This document shows positions 26,713-36,628 of a DNA stretch of 64,000 bases, in pieces. The notes beneath the pieces were generated by a model. The model was given only the letters and a program-made list of their open reading frames with translations. It searched no databases and was not told the origin of the DNA. The position numbers were made by a program, and so were the translations under genes. Source of the DNA: Pedobacter sp. JY14-1 (GTDB taxonomy: Bacteria > Bacteroidota > Bacteroidia > Sphingobacteriales > Sphingobacteriaceae); contig NZ_JARJHU010000002.1 of NCBI RefSeq assembly GCF_029269825.1, forward strand, positions 62,001 through 126,000, read 5' to 3'. Each line of letters starts with the position of its first letter. The stretch's first letter is position 1.

Positions 26713-26721
26713 GGCCATCTT

Positions 26722-27747
26722 ATGAGTGCTTCGGAGATCATCAAAGACATTAAGGCCAGGAAATTCAAGCCGGTGTACCTGCTGCACGGGGAGGAGCCTT
26801 ATTATATTGACAAGATCGTGCAGTATATGGAGAACCATGTCCTGAACGATATGGAAAGGGGGTTTAACCAGACTGTTCTCTATGGCAAGGATACGGATAT
26901 GGCCACCGTCATGAATGCGGCCAAGCGCTACCCGATGATGTCGGATTATCAGCTGGTGGTCGTGAAGGAGGCGCAGGACCTCAAATGGGCGAAGGAGACA
27001 GAGGGGAGTAGTAAGGAGGCAGGTTTCGTGCTCAGTTATTTTGAAAAGCCCCTGCCGACGACGATCCTGGTGCTGGCCTATAAATACGGTACCTTCGATA
27101 AACGTAAGAAGATCTATAAGGCGATTGACAAGAGTGGGCTGGTGTTCCAGTCTGACCCGGTGCGCGATTATAAACTGGCGGGATGGATCGAGGACCTTGT
27201 AAAAGAAAAAGGGTATAAGATCGCGCCGCAGGCTTCTGCCCTGATGGGTGAATACCTGGGAACCGACCTGTCCAAGATTGAGAACGAGGTGGATAAGCTG
27301 ATCCTGAATATCGCCAAGGAAACGGTGATCGATACTGACCTGGTGCAGAAGAATATCGGGATCAGCAAGGAATATAATGTGTTTGAGCTGCAGAAGGCAC
27401 TGGCGATGCGTGATGTCCTGAAATGTAACCAGATCGTGAATTACTTTGCCGATAATCCCAAGGCCAATCCGATGGTTATGGTCATGGCCAACCTGAACAG
27501 TTATTTTTCCAAGATACTTAAGTACCATTACCTGAAGAACAAAGGCGATGCTGCGAAGGAATTAGGGGTAAATCCTTTTTTCGTGAAGGACTATGAAGCT
27601 GCGGCTCGCAGTTACAGCATCGGCCATGTATTTAACATCATCAGTCTGCTGCGGGAATATGACCTGAAGAGTAAGGGGGTTGACAGTACGGGTAATGTCA
27701 CGGACGGGGAGCTGTTGAAAGAGTTGATGTTCAGGATACTGCATTGA
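26722..27747 (+). CDS. holA: DNA polymerase III subunit delta
   Basis: A 341-residue clamp-loader subunit that opens the beta sliding clamp. The N-terminal part has the delta signature SASEIIKDIKARKFKPVYLL and GEEPYYIDKI, followed by the beta-binding region and the lid helices (about 165-200), and the C-terminal collar domain with the family pattern SYFSKILKYHYLK and NPFFVKDYEAAARSYS. Length is normal. The frame extends upstream to 26659, but ATG 26722 is chosen from homology and from the promoter element at 26705. It is divergent from the orphan HsdR-N gene. Confidence 0.95.
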   Translation: MSASEIIKDIKARKFKPVYLLHGEEPYYIDKIVQYMENHVLNDMERGFNQTVLYGKDTDMATVMNAAKRYPMMSDYQLVVVKEAQDLKWAKETEGSSKEAGFVLSYFEKPLPTTILVLAYKYGTFDKRKKIYKAIDKSGLVFQSDPVRDYKLAGWIEDLVKEKGYKIAPQASALMGEYLGTDLSKIENEVDKLILNIAKETVIDTDLVQKNIGISKEYNVFELQKALAMRDVLKCNQIVNYFADNPKANPMVMVMANLNSYFSKILKYHYLKNKGDAAKELGVNPFFVKDYEAAARSYSIGHVFNIISLLREYDLKSKGVDSTGNVTDGELLKELMFRILH

Positions 27748-27884
27748 AGACATTCGGGCAGCCGGCTATCCGTTCCGGCAAGATACTATCTGTATGCGTA
27801 TCAGCAATCGATTGTAAAATGTTGATTACGCTGGGACCTTTGGTGCAGGTTGTCGTATTTTTACAGCACACACAAATGTAAACC

Positions 27885-30542
27885 ATGAAGTTTTTTTTTA
27901 AACTGGCTTTGCTGTTCCTGCTGCTTGCAGGAGCCGTGATCAGCAGCAAGGGCCAGAATTATACCGTTAAGGGTACCATACTCGATACCGCCGGGCTTCC
28001 CTTGCCGGGTGCGCAGGTTCGGGTAAAGTGGGGTGCTGACAGCCTGGGCATATCCGCGGGTGTTGACGGTAGCTTCTCCATTTCAAAGATTAAAGCCAGG
28101 CAATTCTCCTTATCGGCCGCATTTATCGGATTTGATACCTTTGTTAAGCAATACCAGATCGAAAAAGGCAGTTCCCTTGACGCTGGGCAGATTAGGCTGA
28201 AACCCGCCACAAATACGCTTGATGCGGTCGTGATATCGGGTGTACCGCCGGTCAAGGTTACCGAAGATACGGTGAGCTTCAATGCATCTGCCTTTCCGGT
28301 ACGTGACGGGGATGCCGTCGATGAAGTGTTGAAAAAACTGCCCGGCATTAAGGTGGACAAGGATGGCAATGTGACCAACCAGGGCGTCCCGGTGACGAAG
28401 ATCCGGGTAAACGGCAAGGATTTTTTCGGAACAGATGTGGCGACCGCGATCAAGAACCTTCCCGCGGACATTATCAAGAACCTGCAGTTCATTGATGATT
28501 ATGGCGACCAGGCCAAGCTTACCGGCATTAAAACCGGAGAGCCGGAAAAAGTCCTGAACCTGACCATACAGGAAGATAAGAAGAAGGGCTATTTTGCCAG
28601 GGTTTCCGGGGGCCTGGGCAATGCAGAGCGTTATAATACCAGTCTGAAAGCCAACCGGATGGTCGGGGAGCAACAGCTTTCTTTTGATGGGACCATCAAC
28701 AATGCCAGTATGTGGGGCAATGGCGGGGACGGCGTAACGACACGCAATTCAGCGAATGTCAATTACAGGAATGAATTCAATAAGAAAGTTTCGGCTGATG
28801 CAGCTTATGGTTTCAATGGCAACCGGAATAATACCTACAGTGCTTCCCATACCCAGAACTTCCTCGAAGACACCAAAAAGAATGCTTATACCCGTTTAGA
28901 GGATGCAACTAACGACAATTTCAGTAAAAACCGTAACCACTGGTTTGGCGGCAACCTGGAATACAAGATAGATACCAATAATTACCTGAAGGTATCACCT
29001 AATTTCTCGTATAACCAGAACGAAGGCAGTTACAATGGCAATTCACTGAGCAGCCAGCCCGCGATAGCCGATGCTGTCGCACTGACGACCAAAAGGTTGA
29101 GCGAAACCAGCAGTAATTCAGACAACCTGAACCTGAAGACCAATGTGTTCTATAACCATAAATTTGCCAGGAAAGGCCGCAATTTCAGCTTCTGGGGAAA
29201 TATCAATTACTCAAAAGGCAATAATTACCGGGACGTGCTGAATGATTACCTGTTCACCAGGAACAGCATCGACTCTGTGGCATTGCAACACCAGCTTAAT
29301 GATCAGGACAACCACAACCTGGGCCTCAATGCGGGCGGTTCCTATATGGAACCGTTGTGGGCAAAGACGTTCATTGAAGTGAATTATAACTGGAACCGCT
29401 CGGCCAACACCAGCAGCAGGGATGTAAGGGATATAAAATCCGGGAATGAGGTGTTCAATCCTGACCTCAGTAACAATTACGATTACCAGTTCATTACCAA
29501 CAAGGTTGGCCTGAATTACCGCTATATCGGTGAGAAGCTGAATTATACACTGGGTGTGAATGCCCAGCCTGCCGTACTGAGGGGGCAAAACCTGAGCCGT
29601 GACCTCACGACAGTGAACCATACGTTTAATATCATTCCTTCTGCCCGGCTGGCCTACAAGTTCTCTAACCAGGAATCTTTTGATATCAATTACTGGGGAC
29701 GCAGCAATCAGCCCAGCTTTTTCCAGTTGCAGCCCATTTCTGATAATTCCAATCTGCAGAATGTCGTCACCGGTAACCCCGATCTGAAGCCAGAGTTCAT
29801 TCACAGCATCAATGCGCATTACAAGCAATCGGACTGGAACCTCGGGCATGTCTTGTTTGCGAATGCTTCTTACAATAAGACGAATAACCGCATCGTGACC
29901 ACCAAATTCATCTCACCATCTACCGGCTGGCAGCAGACCACTTATACCAATACGGACGGCTTTTATAACCTGAGCGGGGATTATTATTACAGCAAGCCTT
30001 TTGCTGAACGCAAATTCTCTCTGGGGTATTCGGGCTGGGGCTCACTGAACAATAATGTTTCTTTCGTGGATGGCAACCGCAATGTGGCGCAGAATACGGC
30101 CTGGAGGCAGGGAATAGAGTTTAAGATTGATCTTCAGGAGGTGGTCAACGTGCAGTTTGAGACTTCTTATTCTCAAAACAGGACGACCTATTCGCAGGAA
30201 GCCTTTGAAGAGCGGAAGACCAATCGCTGGGAATACAAGGTAGAAGGCCGCAATTACTTCTTTAAGAAACTGACGCTGGGCTATGACTTCAGCAAGGTGA
30301 TCAATTCCGGTTTCAGTAATACCATCATCAACAACCCGACACTGCTCCGGCTTTCCCTGGAATATAAGTTTATGAAGAATGACATGGCTGCCCTGAGGCT
30401 TGACGGTTATGACTTATTCAACCAGAATTCGGGCATCTCCAGGGATGTATTCGATAACGTGATCGTAGACCGGCAGGTGAACCGGCTGGGCCGTTACTTC
30501 ATGTTGTCGTTCATTTACCGTGTCAGGAAGTTCGGCGGATAG
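27885..30542 (+). CDS. Outer-membrane beta-barrel protein with carboxypeptidase-regulatory-like domain
   Basis: An 885-residue TonB-receptor-like protein of the outer membrane beta-barrel family (OMP_b-brl_3 type). Signal peptide about residues 1-24 (ending SKGQ), then a carboxypeptidase-regulatory-like domain (YTVKGTILDTAGLPLPGAQV, about 25-110), a plug-like domain (VDEVLKKLPGIKVDKDGNV, VNGKDFFGTDVATAIKNLP) and a long barrel rich in Asn/Tyr/Ser strands. Members occur in many copies in Bacteroidota and their ligands are mostly unknown. No SusD or other partner gene follows; GH43 starts 71 bases downstream but seems unrelated. The barrel ends with FIYRVRKFGG. Confidence 0.85.
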   Translation: MKFFFKLALLFLLLAGAVISSKGQNYTVKGTILDTAGLPLPGAQVRVKWGADSLGISAGVDGSFSISKIKARQFSLSAAFIGFDTFVKQYQIEKGSSLDAGQIRLKPATNTLDAVVISGVPPVKVTEDTVSFNASAFPVRDGDAVDEVLKKLPGIKVDKDGNVTNQGVPVTKIRVNGKDFFGTDVATAIKNLPADIIKNLQFIDDYGDQAKLTGIKTGEPEKVLNLTIQEDKKKGYFARVSGGLGNAERYNTSLKANRMVGEQQLSFDGTINNASMWGNGGDGVTTRNSANVNYRNEFNKKVSADAAYGFNGNRNNTYSASHTQNFLEDTKKNAYTRLEDATNDNFSKNRNHWFGGNLEYKIDTNNYLKVSPNFSYNQNEGSYNGNSLSSQPAIADAVALTTKRLSETSSNSDNLNLKTNVFYNHKFARKGRNFSFWGNINYSKGNNYRDVLNDYLFTRNSIDSVALQHQLNDQDNHNLGLNAGGSYMEPLWAKTFIEVNYNWNRSANTSSRDVRDIKSGNEVFNPDLSNNYDYQFITNKVGLNYRYIGEKLNYTLGVNAQPAVLRGQNLSRDLTTVNHTFNIIPSARLAYKFSNQESFDINYWGRSNQPSFFQLQPISDNSNLQNVVTGNPDLKPEFIHSINAHYKQSDWNLGHVLFANASYNKTNNRIVTTKFISPSTGWQQTTYTNTDGFYNLSGDYYYSKPFAERKFSLGYSGWGSLNNNVSFVDGNRNVAQNTAWRQGIEFKIDLQEVVNVQFETSYSQNRTTYSQEAFEERKTNRWEYKVEGRNYFFKKLTLGYDFSKVINSGFSNTIINNPTLLRLSLEYKFMKNDMAALRLDGYDLFNQNSGISRDVFDNVIVDRQVNRLGRYFMLSFIYRVRKFGG

Positions 30543-30613
30543 CTTTCTTCTGCTGCGACAGGCGGTCATTTGGGCAATAATCTGTATTTTAGGCAACCTA
30601 AAACCAGTAACCA

Positions 30614-32095
30614 ATGAAATTATTGAAGACCGTTATCTTTTTCTTTTTCCTGTTTTCCCCGTGCTTCCTGAAGGCCCAGCAACTTGTTTTGCCCGGCGAC
30701 CATCCTGACCCTTCTGTCGTTAAGATCGGTGACAGCTTCTGGGCCACTGCCACCACATCCAACTGGTTCCCGGCCTTTCCTGTTTATCAGAGTAAGGACC
30801 TGAAGCACTGGACAAAAAAGAGCGTGGTTTTTAAACAGCGTCCTGAATGGGCCGACTACTATTTCTGGGCTCCGGAGATCACTTATGACAATGGCAAGGT
30901 ATACATCTATTATACTGCACACAAGAAGAACGGCAACCTTTGTATCGGTGCGGCCGTAGCCGACCGGCCGGACGGGGAATACACAGACCTGGGTCCGCTG
31001 ATGTGCCAGGAAGACGGTTCTATTGATGCTTTTCCGATGCGGGACAAAAATGGCAAACTGTACATGATCTGGAAGGAAGACGGCAACAGCGTGCGCAAGC
31101 CGACCCCGATCTGGGCGATGGAGATGAAGGAAGACCGTACCGGGCTGATCGGAGAGAAGAAGGAGCTTTTCAGGGGTGACCAGCCTTGGGAGAACGGCCT
31201 GGTAGAAGGTGTTTCGATGGTCAGACATGGGGAATATTATTATGCGGTCTATGCGGCTGCGGCCTGCTGCGGAACCAAATGTAACTATGGAACGGGAGTT
31301 GCCAGGAGCAAGGATTTGCTGGGGCCGTGGGAGAAGTATGCGCAGAACCCGGTTTTGGCCAGTACAGCTGAATGGACTTGCCCCGGACATGGTACGGTAG
31401 TGCAGAAAGACGGTAAGTACTATTTCCTGTACCACGGCTACAGTGCTGCGGAAAGTGTTTTTGCCGGTAGACAGGGCCTCCTCCAGGAACTGGAGTTTAC
31501 CAAAGATGGTTGGATCAGCTTTAAAAAGGATGCGCCGGTAGCTGTAAAGCGCACCACTAAATCCGATAATTTTTCAGGAAGTGAGCTTGGGCTGGACTGG
31601 CAGTGGAGTATTTTCAAGGATGTTAAGTATCAGCTGGCTGGCGGGGTGCTGACGCTGGACGCATTACCTGACATCTCAGGCGCTTATATAGCACAACCTG
31701 TATTGTATAATAGTTATACTGCAGAAACCGTGCTGACATCGGCTTCTGCTGCGGAAGCGGGCATTGGGATCATCGGTGACGATAAGCATTTGGTCTACGC
31801 TGCGGTAAAGGGCACAGATATCGTACTGAAATCGGTAAGGAATGGCGAGGTTACGGTTTTGAAGACGCTGCCGGGTGTTGCAACGCAATTTCCTTTAAGA
31901 TTTAGGCTGGAGGCCAGCCGGAATGCCAGCTTTACCTTTTACTATGCCCCGGACAAAGGTGCTTACAGAAAGATCAGTGCCGAAGCGGCAGACGGCAGCT
32001 TCCTGCCGCCATGGGACCGGGCACTGCGTGTGGGTATGATCGCCATTGGCGAAAAGGACAAGAAAGCAAGCTTTGACAGTTTTACGTTGAAATAA
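30614..32095 (+). CDS. Glycoside hydrolase family 43 enzyme
   Basis: A 493-residue exported glycosidase. Signal peptide about residues 1-22 (ending KAQ). The five-bladed propeller shows the GH43 signature: Asp32 in DHPDPSV (base), Asp138 in GSIDAFP (pKa modulator) and Glu198 in LVEGVSM (acid). WAPEITYDNGKVYIYY is typical of the family. From about residue 315 a beta-sandwich follows (GSELGLDWQWSIF) as in two-domain GH43 proteins. Arabinosides or xylosides are usual substrates; which one cannot be told. It faces the cobalamin operon, with only two bases between the stops and no terminator. It lies apart from the rhamnose cluster but could serve the same plant pectin side chains. Confidence 0.9.
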   Translation: MKLLKTVIFFFFLFSPCFLKAQQLVLPGDHPDPSVVKIGDSFWATATTSNWFPAFPVYQSKDLKHWTKKSVVFKQRPEWADYYFWAPEITYDNGKVYIYYTAHKKNGNLCIGAAVADRPDGEYTDLGPLMCQEDGSIDAFPMRDKNGKLYMIWKEDGNSVRKPTPIWAMEMKEDRTGLIGEKKELFRGDQPWENGLVEGVSMVRHGEYYYAVYAAAACCGTKCNYGTGVARSKDLLGPWEKYAQNPVLASTAEWTCPGHGTVVQKDGKYYFLYHGYSAAESVFAGRQGLLQELEFTKDGWISFKKDAPVAVKRTTKSDNFSGSELGLDWQWSIFKDVKYQLAGGVLTLDALPDISGAYIAQPVLYNSYTAETVLTSASAAEAGIGIIGDDKHLVYAAVKGTDIVLKSVRNGEVTVLKTLPGVATQFPLRFRLEASRNASFTFYYAPDKGAYRKISAEAADGSFLPPWDRALRVGMIAIGEKDKKASFDSFTLK

Positions 32096-32097
32096 GC

Positions 32098-33366
32098 TTA
32101 GTTTTCAATTTTTACACCCAGCAGGTGCAGGTCTTCACCACGGCCGACTTCCGTTGAGGTTTCGCCAAGCCAGCCGTTTTCCTGACTGACCCCGCTATAG
32201 ACCTTCACAAAGTCGATACCGGGGAGTGTTACCGGATTGCCGTTCTTGTCAATGGCCCAGTCGATGTCAATGCCGGAATTGTCATGAGCGTTTGGATAAT
32301 TGTCCACGTAACCGTACCTGAATGCATAACGCACATAGTAGGTGCCCTGGCCGTTTTCTTCGAGGCCATTGTTCGCAAGCCTGACGCCGTTAAAAACGAT
32401 CTTGTCGTCTTTCACCCAGGCGGGATAATAACTCTGTGCATGGAAAACATTTTTGGCTTTGTAACCTGTTTGCCCCTGGTTGTCTGTCCACCGGATATAA
32501 TTGCTGATGCTGACGTTGTTTTCGGGAGTGCCTGCCGGTGTTTCGGTTACCGGGCGCTGATAGGTCATTTCGTAATTACGGAAAGTACGGACATCATTGT
32601 TGGCCACTGCAGTACTGTACCAGGATTCTCCCTCAGCAGAGAAGCTCGCGCTGCCCCTGATCTCGTACCATTCGTCCGCATCGGGTTTTCCGTTTTTATT
32701 CTTGTCCCAGGCCACCATAACGATTCCCGGTTCGCTGCTTCCGCCAAACGGCGCGTTTGAGGGGCCGACAGGAGTACCAAAGGTATTTCCATAAATGCGA
32801 AAATCGCGCCTGCCCGCAACATTGACGATGGTATGGTCAAAACCCAGGACCACATAACCTCCCCAGCTCCCCAACGTGACCATACCGGCGTCTTCTCCGA
32901 CGAGTTCCTGGTCTGCTTTGGCAAGCATGGTTTCATAAGTATCGCCTGGATGATATTTGGGCATCTCGTTAACGAACTGTCCGGGGGCGGGCATATAGTC
33001 GAAGACCTTTGCGGTAAAGCCAGCAGCGGCCCTTGCCCGTTGTTGTACAGTAACCAGCAGCGTATCTGCCAAATCGCCCGAAGAGACTTTTAACTGGTAA
33101 GTCCCCGCGTTCACGGCGGTAAAAAAAGCAGCGGACGATGTACCGGAAGTCAGCCGGTATAATTCGGAAGGGGCTGATATCATCTCCCATTTTAATACAT
33201 CCTTATCCGCAAATTTCTGAGGTGCCTCCAATTTCAAAATCGTATTGGTGGTGACCTGGCTGTAGGTTACCGGTGCTGGGTTTGAAGTTTCAGCGTTTTT
33301 TTTGCAACTGCAGATCAGCAGCGCGGCACAGCCAAGATAGAGAAGAAATAGATATCGGTTATTCAT
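32098..33366 (-). CDS. Surface lipoprotein of the cobalamin operon, family uncertain
   Basis: A 422-residue lipoprotein (lipobox LLICSC, Cys about 20, followed by KKN). Residues about 30-110 look like an Ig/PKD-like domain (LKWEMISAPSELYRLTSGTS, then GTYQLKVSSGDLADTLLVTV). The larger C-terminal part starts near FTAKVFDYMPAPGQFVNEMP and contains GGYVVLGFDHTIVN, SEPGIVMVAWDKNKNGKPD with a calcium-loop-like DKNKNGKPD, and many aromatic residues. It is the last gene of the riboswitch-controlled btuB operon, 21 bases after the BtuG-like gene. A role in surface capture of vitamin B12, like BtuH in gut Bacteroides, is inferred from position only. Confidence 0.65.
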   Translation of the reverse strand: MNNRYLFLLYLGCAALLICSCKKNAETSNPAPVTYSQVTTNTILKLEAPQKFADKDVLKWEMISAPSELYRLTSGTSSAAFFTAVNAGTYQLKVSSGDLADTLLVTVQQRARAAAGFTAKVFDYMPAPGQFVNEMPKYHPGDTYETMLAKADQELVGEDAGMVTLGSWGGYVVLGFDHTIVNVAGRRDFRIYGNTFGTPVGPSNAPFGGSSEPGIVMVAWDKNKNGKPDADEWYEIRGSASFSAEGESWYSTAVANNDVRTFRNYEMTYQRPVTETPAGTPENNVSISNYIRWTDNQGQTGYKAKNVFHAQSYYPAWVKDDKIVFNGVRLANNGLEENGQGTYYVRYAFRYGYVDNYPNAHDNSGIDIDWAIDKNGNPVTLPGIDFVKVYSGVSQENGWLGETSTEVGRGEDLHLLGVKIEN

Positions 33367-33387
33367 GCAAAATGGTTGATTAATAAG

Positions 33388-34527
33388 TTATTTTGGTAAC
33401 AGGGCAAAATGACCGGGAACATCACCCGTGCGAACGACCCACTTCTTTTTGCCTTCTTTATTAAAGCAGTAGAGTAAGCCGGGCGAAACATAGTTGCCCG
33501 CTTCAGTGATATAGATGTCTTTGGTGACAGGATGTACCATGATTCCATAGGGTATTTCTATCTGTTTATCGGTCCCATCGGTGATCAATACGCGGGATAT
33601 GACCTGGTGCGTTTTTGTATCGACGATCCCATAGGTGATGACATTGGAATAGGTTACATAACTCCATTCGGTACTGTAGAGGTACAACAGGTCATCGTCG
33701 AGGTAATAATTGCTCACCGCTACGGGTAGGGTATCTGTTACCTTTTGCAGCGTCTTGTCTATGAAATACAGGCGTGATGGTGAAGCCTTGTAGTCACCTC
33801 GTGAAGTCACCCAGAGGCCGCCCCGCTTGTCCGCCCTGATATGGTGCAGGTTGTAGGCTACGTCGATCTTTTTTTCCTCCCTGAACGTAGCCAGGTCGAT
33901 CACCGAAACTGTTCGTTCATACTTGTTTGTACTTCCCCCGCCCATGTAGCCACCTGAATTCACTACGTAAATCTTTCCGTCGACGATCTCCAGGCAATCA
34001 GGCTGATATCCGACCACACACTGGTCTACCACTTTCAGCGTAGCGGTATCTATTTTAGCCACATAGCCTTTCTGGGTATAGTCCGGGTTGACCTCAACAG
34101 GCCCCGCATAGGAAGTAACGTAAGCGAATCCCTTATCGAACTTGATGTAACGGCAGTTGGGGATCTCTATCTGCCCAATGCGTCTGGCGGTCCTTGCCTC
34201 CATGACCTCTACCTTGTTCGAGACATTGATCACCGCGTAAAGCCTGCCGCCGTAAATGGCGAGGTCATTTCCTGCATCACCCAGTTCTTTCGGAACAGCC
34301 GGGTTTACCATGCCATAGATATTCCGCTGATAGACACCCCTGGAAAAGTCATAATAGTCCAGTGTACTCTTATTGCTGCCCATACTGCCTTCGTTAAGGA
34401 GGTAAAAGCCGGAAAAGCCGTCATCGGCGGGCTTATCTACGACAGTTTCGCCGGTTTTAAAGAGCTCTACATCTTTGCGGCAGGATACCGCGAGGAGAAC
34501 CAGCAGGATCAGGTGTAGTTTTCTCAT
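33388..34527 (-). CDS. btuG: BtuG-like cobalamin-binding propeller lipoprotein (DUF5074)
   Basis: A 379-residue lipoprotein (lipobox LLAVSC, Cys16) with seven-bladed YncE-like propeller repeats: GFYLLNEGSMGSNKSTLDYY, LAIYGGRLYAVIN, VIDLATFREEKKIDV, SRLYFIDKTLQKV and the last blade IMVHPVTKDIYITEAGN. This is the pattern of DUF5074/BtuG, a surface protein that binds vitamin B12 very tightly and feeds BtuB. Its ATG overlaps the stop of btuB by four bases (ATGA at 34524-34527), so translation is coupled. The whole operon is headed by a cobalamin riboswitch, which makes the assignment firm in function if not in exact orthology. Confidence 0.85.
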   Translation of the reverse strand: MRKLHLILLVLLAVSCRKDVELFKTGETVVDKPADDGFSGFYLLNEGSMGSNKSTLDYYDFSRGVYQRNIYGMVNPAVPKELGDAGNDLAIYGGRLYAVINVSNKVEVMEARTARRIGQIEIPNCRYIKFDKGFAYVTSYAGPVEVNPDYTQKGYVAKIDTATLKVVDQCVVGYQPDCLEIVDGKIYVVNSGGYMGGGSTNKYERTVSVIDLATFREEKKIDVAYNLHHIRADKRGGLWVTSRGDYKASPSRLYFIDKTLQKVTDTLPVAVSNYYLDDDLLYLYSTEWSYVTYSNVITYGIVDTKTHQVISRVLITDGTDKQIEIPYGIMVHPVTKDIYITEAGNYVSPGLLYCFNKEGKKKWVVRTGDVPGHFALLPK

Positions 34528-36599
34528 AGCTCAACAGATAAAATCAGTTTATAATTTCGCTTAGGCATGGGATAATTCAATACTACCTCGTAATCCTGGT
34601 TCATCAGGTTGTTGACCTCACCTGAAATTTTAACGCGGTATCCTTTAAGCCGTATCGCTTTTGACGCGGACAGGTCATGGGTATACCAGGGTTGCTGGTA
34701 ATTCTCAGCAATATTGGCGGAGTTATCATACCGTTGTCCGATATAAATGTAGCTGTAGTTCAATTGCCATGACCTGTACCGGATACCTGAGATCAGCGAG
34801 CCGCTATGCCAGGGAATGTGCGGGATCTGACCGCCATAACTCAATCCTTCCAGCAAAGGGTTTTGCCGTCTGGAAAAGTCCTGCGCCTTCTGGTAAGTGT
34901 AGGAGGCCCTCACGTTCAGCTGCAGGTTGCCGGGTAAGGAGAAAGCGAAATCGGAAACCGCGTCGATGCCCCTTATCTCTGCATAACCCAGGTTCATCAT
35001 CATCCATCGGTACATGCCGCTGCCCCTGGGAACGGCTACGATCTTATTGGTAACCTGGTTATAGTAGGCATCGGTCTGTAGCTGCCACTCACTCAGTACA
35101 GCGCCTTTCCGGTTTTTACGATAGGTGAAACCCAGGTTGTATTGACGTGTATACTCCGGCTCCAGCCTGATATTACCGACATCCGTATAATAAAGGTCAT
35201 TGAAGGTAGGCATCCTGAAAATATCTTTATAAAACGCCCTCAGGCTGAAGTCATTTTGCTCAAACGGCCGGTACGATAAAAAAATAGCGGGCGTAAACTC
35301 ATGTTTGGCGGGGGCGGCCACCGCTGCTTCACCCGTGGCCGTAAGGCCCCGTTTTACGCCTTCGTTCACGAAGGTGCCCAGCAGGCTGGCCTGCATCTTG
35401 AATTTCCCCAGCTGTGCAGCACCCGCCAGCGCAATGAGCGCGGTAAGCCGCCTGGGGTATATAAACCCTTCCAGATTGGAAGCAAGGGAGTTGTATTGCA
35501 GATCTGTTGAAAGATCGACATCAATCGCTCTGGACAGGCTGTACTTATTGGCTACCGAAGTATACCATTCCTGCTGATGAAAGCTGTTGTCTATATGCAG
35601 TTCATCCGGGCCGGGGCTCAGGTAACGCATCTCATCGCTGGCATACTTTGCATTGACCTGGACGCCGTGACCATTGACGCTGTTTTTCTGAAAAGAACCC
35701 TGCAGGAAAAAATTACGGTCCCATTGTCTTTGCGGATTTCTCCAGACATTATTGACGACAGCACCGGGTATACCTTTTTCTGAATCATAGAAGTAGGCTT
35801 TAGCCTGCCAGAAGCCATGCCTGATGTTTCCGTACACGCCGCTTTCCAGCCGCAGTGCATGAATGTCGCCATTTTCCCTGATCGCGGTGGTGTCATAGGC
35901 AACGGTCTTCGTCCCGGGTAATACCCGCCTGTAGCGGAAGGGATAACGGCCGGAAGCATAAATGTATTCGCTGCTGAAAGAATAGCTGAGGCTTTTGGAC
36001 AACCGGTGTTCAATAAGTACCGAAGGATCGATCAGGTCAAATGAGCCCGTTTTGAGCACTCCCTTAAAATTCGTGGTCTTCTGTGAATCAAATACCGGCT
36101 TCCGGCTGCGCAGGTAGATCGTGCCCGAAGATCCGTAATCTTTCGCCGGCTGGAAAATATCGCTTTTCTGCCCATTGTAGAGGGAGATGGACTCCATATT
36201 GTCCATAGAGAATTTCCCGAGGTCTATCTGTCCGTTCTGGGCATTGCCCAGCTGGATGCCATCATAAAATACGCCCATGTGGTTGGTACCCATACTGCGC
36301 ATGTCTACGGTTTTTAATCCCCCTATACCGCCGTAGTCCTTCACCTGGACACCTGCAAAGTACCTTATGGCATCGGCCACGGAAAAGCTGTTCAGGTTTT
36401 TTAACTGGTCGCCGGAGAGTTTCTGGGAGGGGATGACTTCTTTATATTCCGGGGCAGAGATCGTCACGTTCTGTAAGGTCCTGACGCGTGCCGAATCCAG
36501 ACGCAGGGTATCGTGCCCGGGCTGCTGTCCGTACAGGTAATGGCCGGTAAGTACCAAAAACGTAGTGGATAACGTTTTCAAAGCGCCTGAAATATGCAT
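34524..36599 (-). CDS. btuB: TonB-dependent cobalamin receptor BtuB
   Basis: A 691-residue outer-membrane receptor. Signal peptide to about residue 25 (YLYGQQ), then a plug domain with IPSQKLSGDQLKNLNSFSVA and VQVKDYGGIGGLKTVDMRSM, followed by the barrel. There is no carboxypeptidase-regulatory domain, as is usual for BtuB-type receptors. The barrel ends in MPKRNYKLILSVEL. It imports vitamin B12 or other corrinoids with TonB energy. The riboswitch at 36655-36846 lies directly upstream on the same strand, so high cobalamin should shut the operon. The btuG-like gene overlaps its last four bases. Confidence 0.93.
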   Translation of the reverse strand: MHISGALKTLSTTFLVLTGHYLYGQQPGHDTLRLDSARVRTLQNVTISAPEYKEVIPSQKLSGDQLKNLNSFSVADAIRYFAGVQVKDYGGIGGLKTVDMRSMGTNHMGVFYDGIQLGNAQNGQIDLGKFSMDNMESISLYNGQKSDIFQPAKDYGSSGTIYLRSRKPVFDSQKTTNFKGVLKTGSFDLIDPSVLIEHRLSKSLSYSFSSEYIYASGRYPFRYRRVLPGTKTVAYDTTAIRENGDIHALRLESGVYGNIRHGFWQAKAYFYDSEKGIPGAVVNNVWRNPQRQWDRNFFLQGSFQKNSVNGHGVQVNAKYASDEMRYLSPGPDELHIDNSFHQQEWYTSVANKYSLSRAIDVDLSTDLQYNSLASNLEGFIYPRRLTALIALAGAAQLGKFKMQASLLGTFVNEGVKRGLTATGEAAVAAPAKHEFTPAIFLSYRPFEQNDFSLRAFYKDIFRMPTFNDLYYTDVGNIRLEPEYTRQYNLGFTYRKNRKGAVLSEWQLQTDAYYNQVTNKIVAVPRGSGMYRWMMMNLGYAEIRGIDAVSDFAFSLPGNLQLNVRASYTYQKAQDFSRRQNPLLEGLSYGGQIPHIPWHSGSLISGIRYRSWQLNYSYIYIGQRYDNSANIAENYQQPWYTHDLSASKAIRLKGYRVKISGEVNNLMNQDYEVVLNYPMPKRNYKLILSVEL

Positions 36600-36628
36600 C
36601 TATATGGGTTTCAGTCCAAGTTATATTC

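Noticed and set aside
27748..27884. Hairpin gccgg/ccggc at 27763-27781 as terminator of holA
   Set aside because: Only five paired bases and no T-run; not enough for a terminator call.
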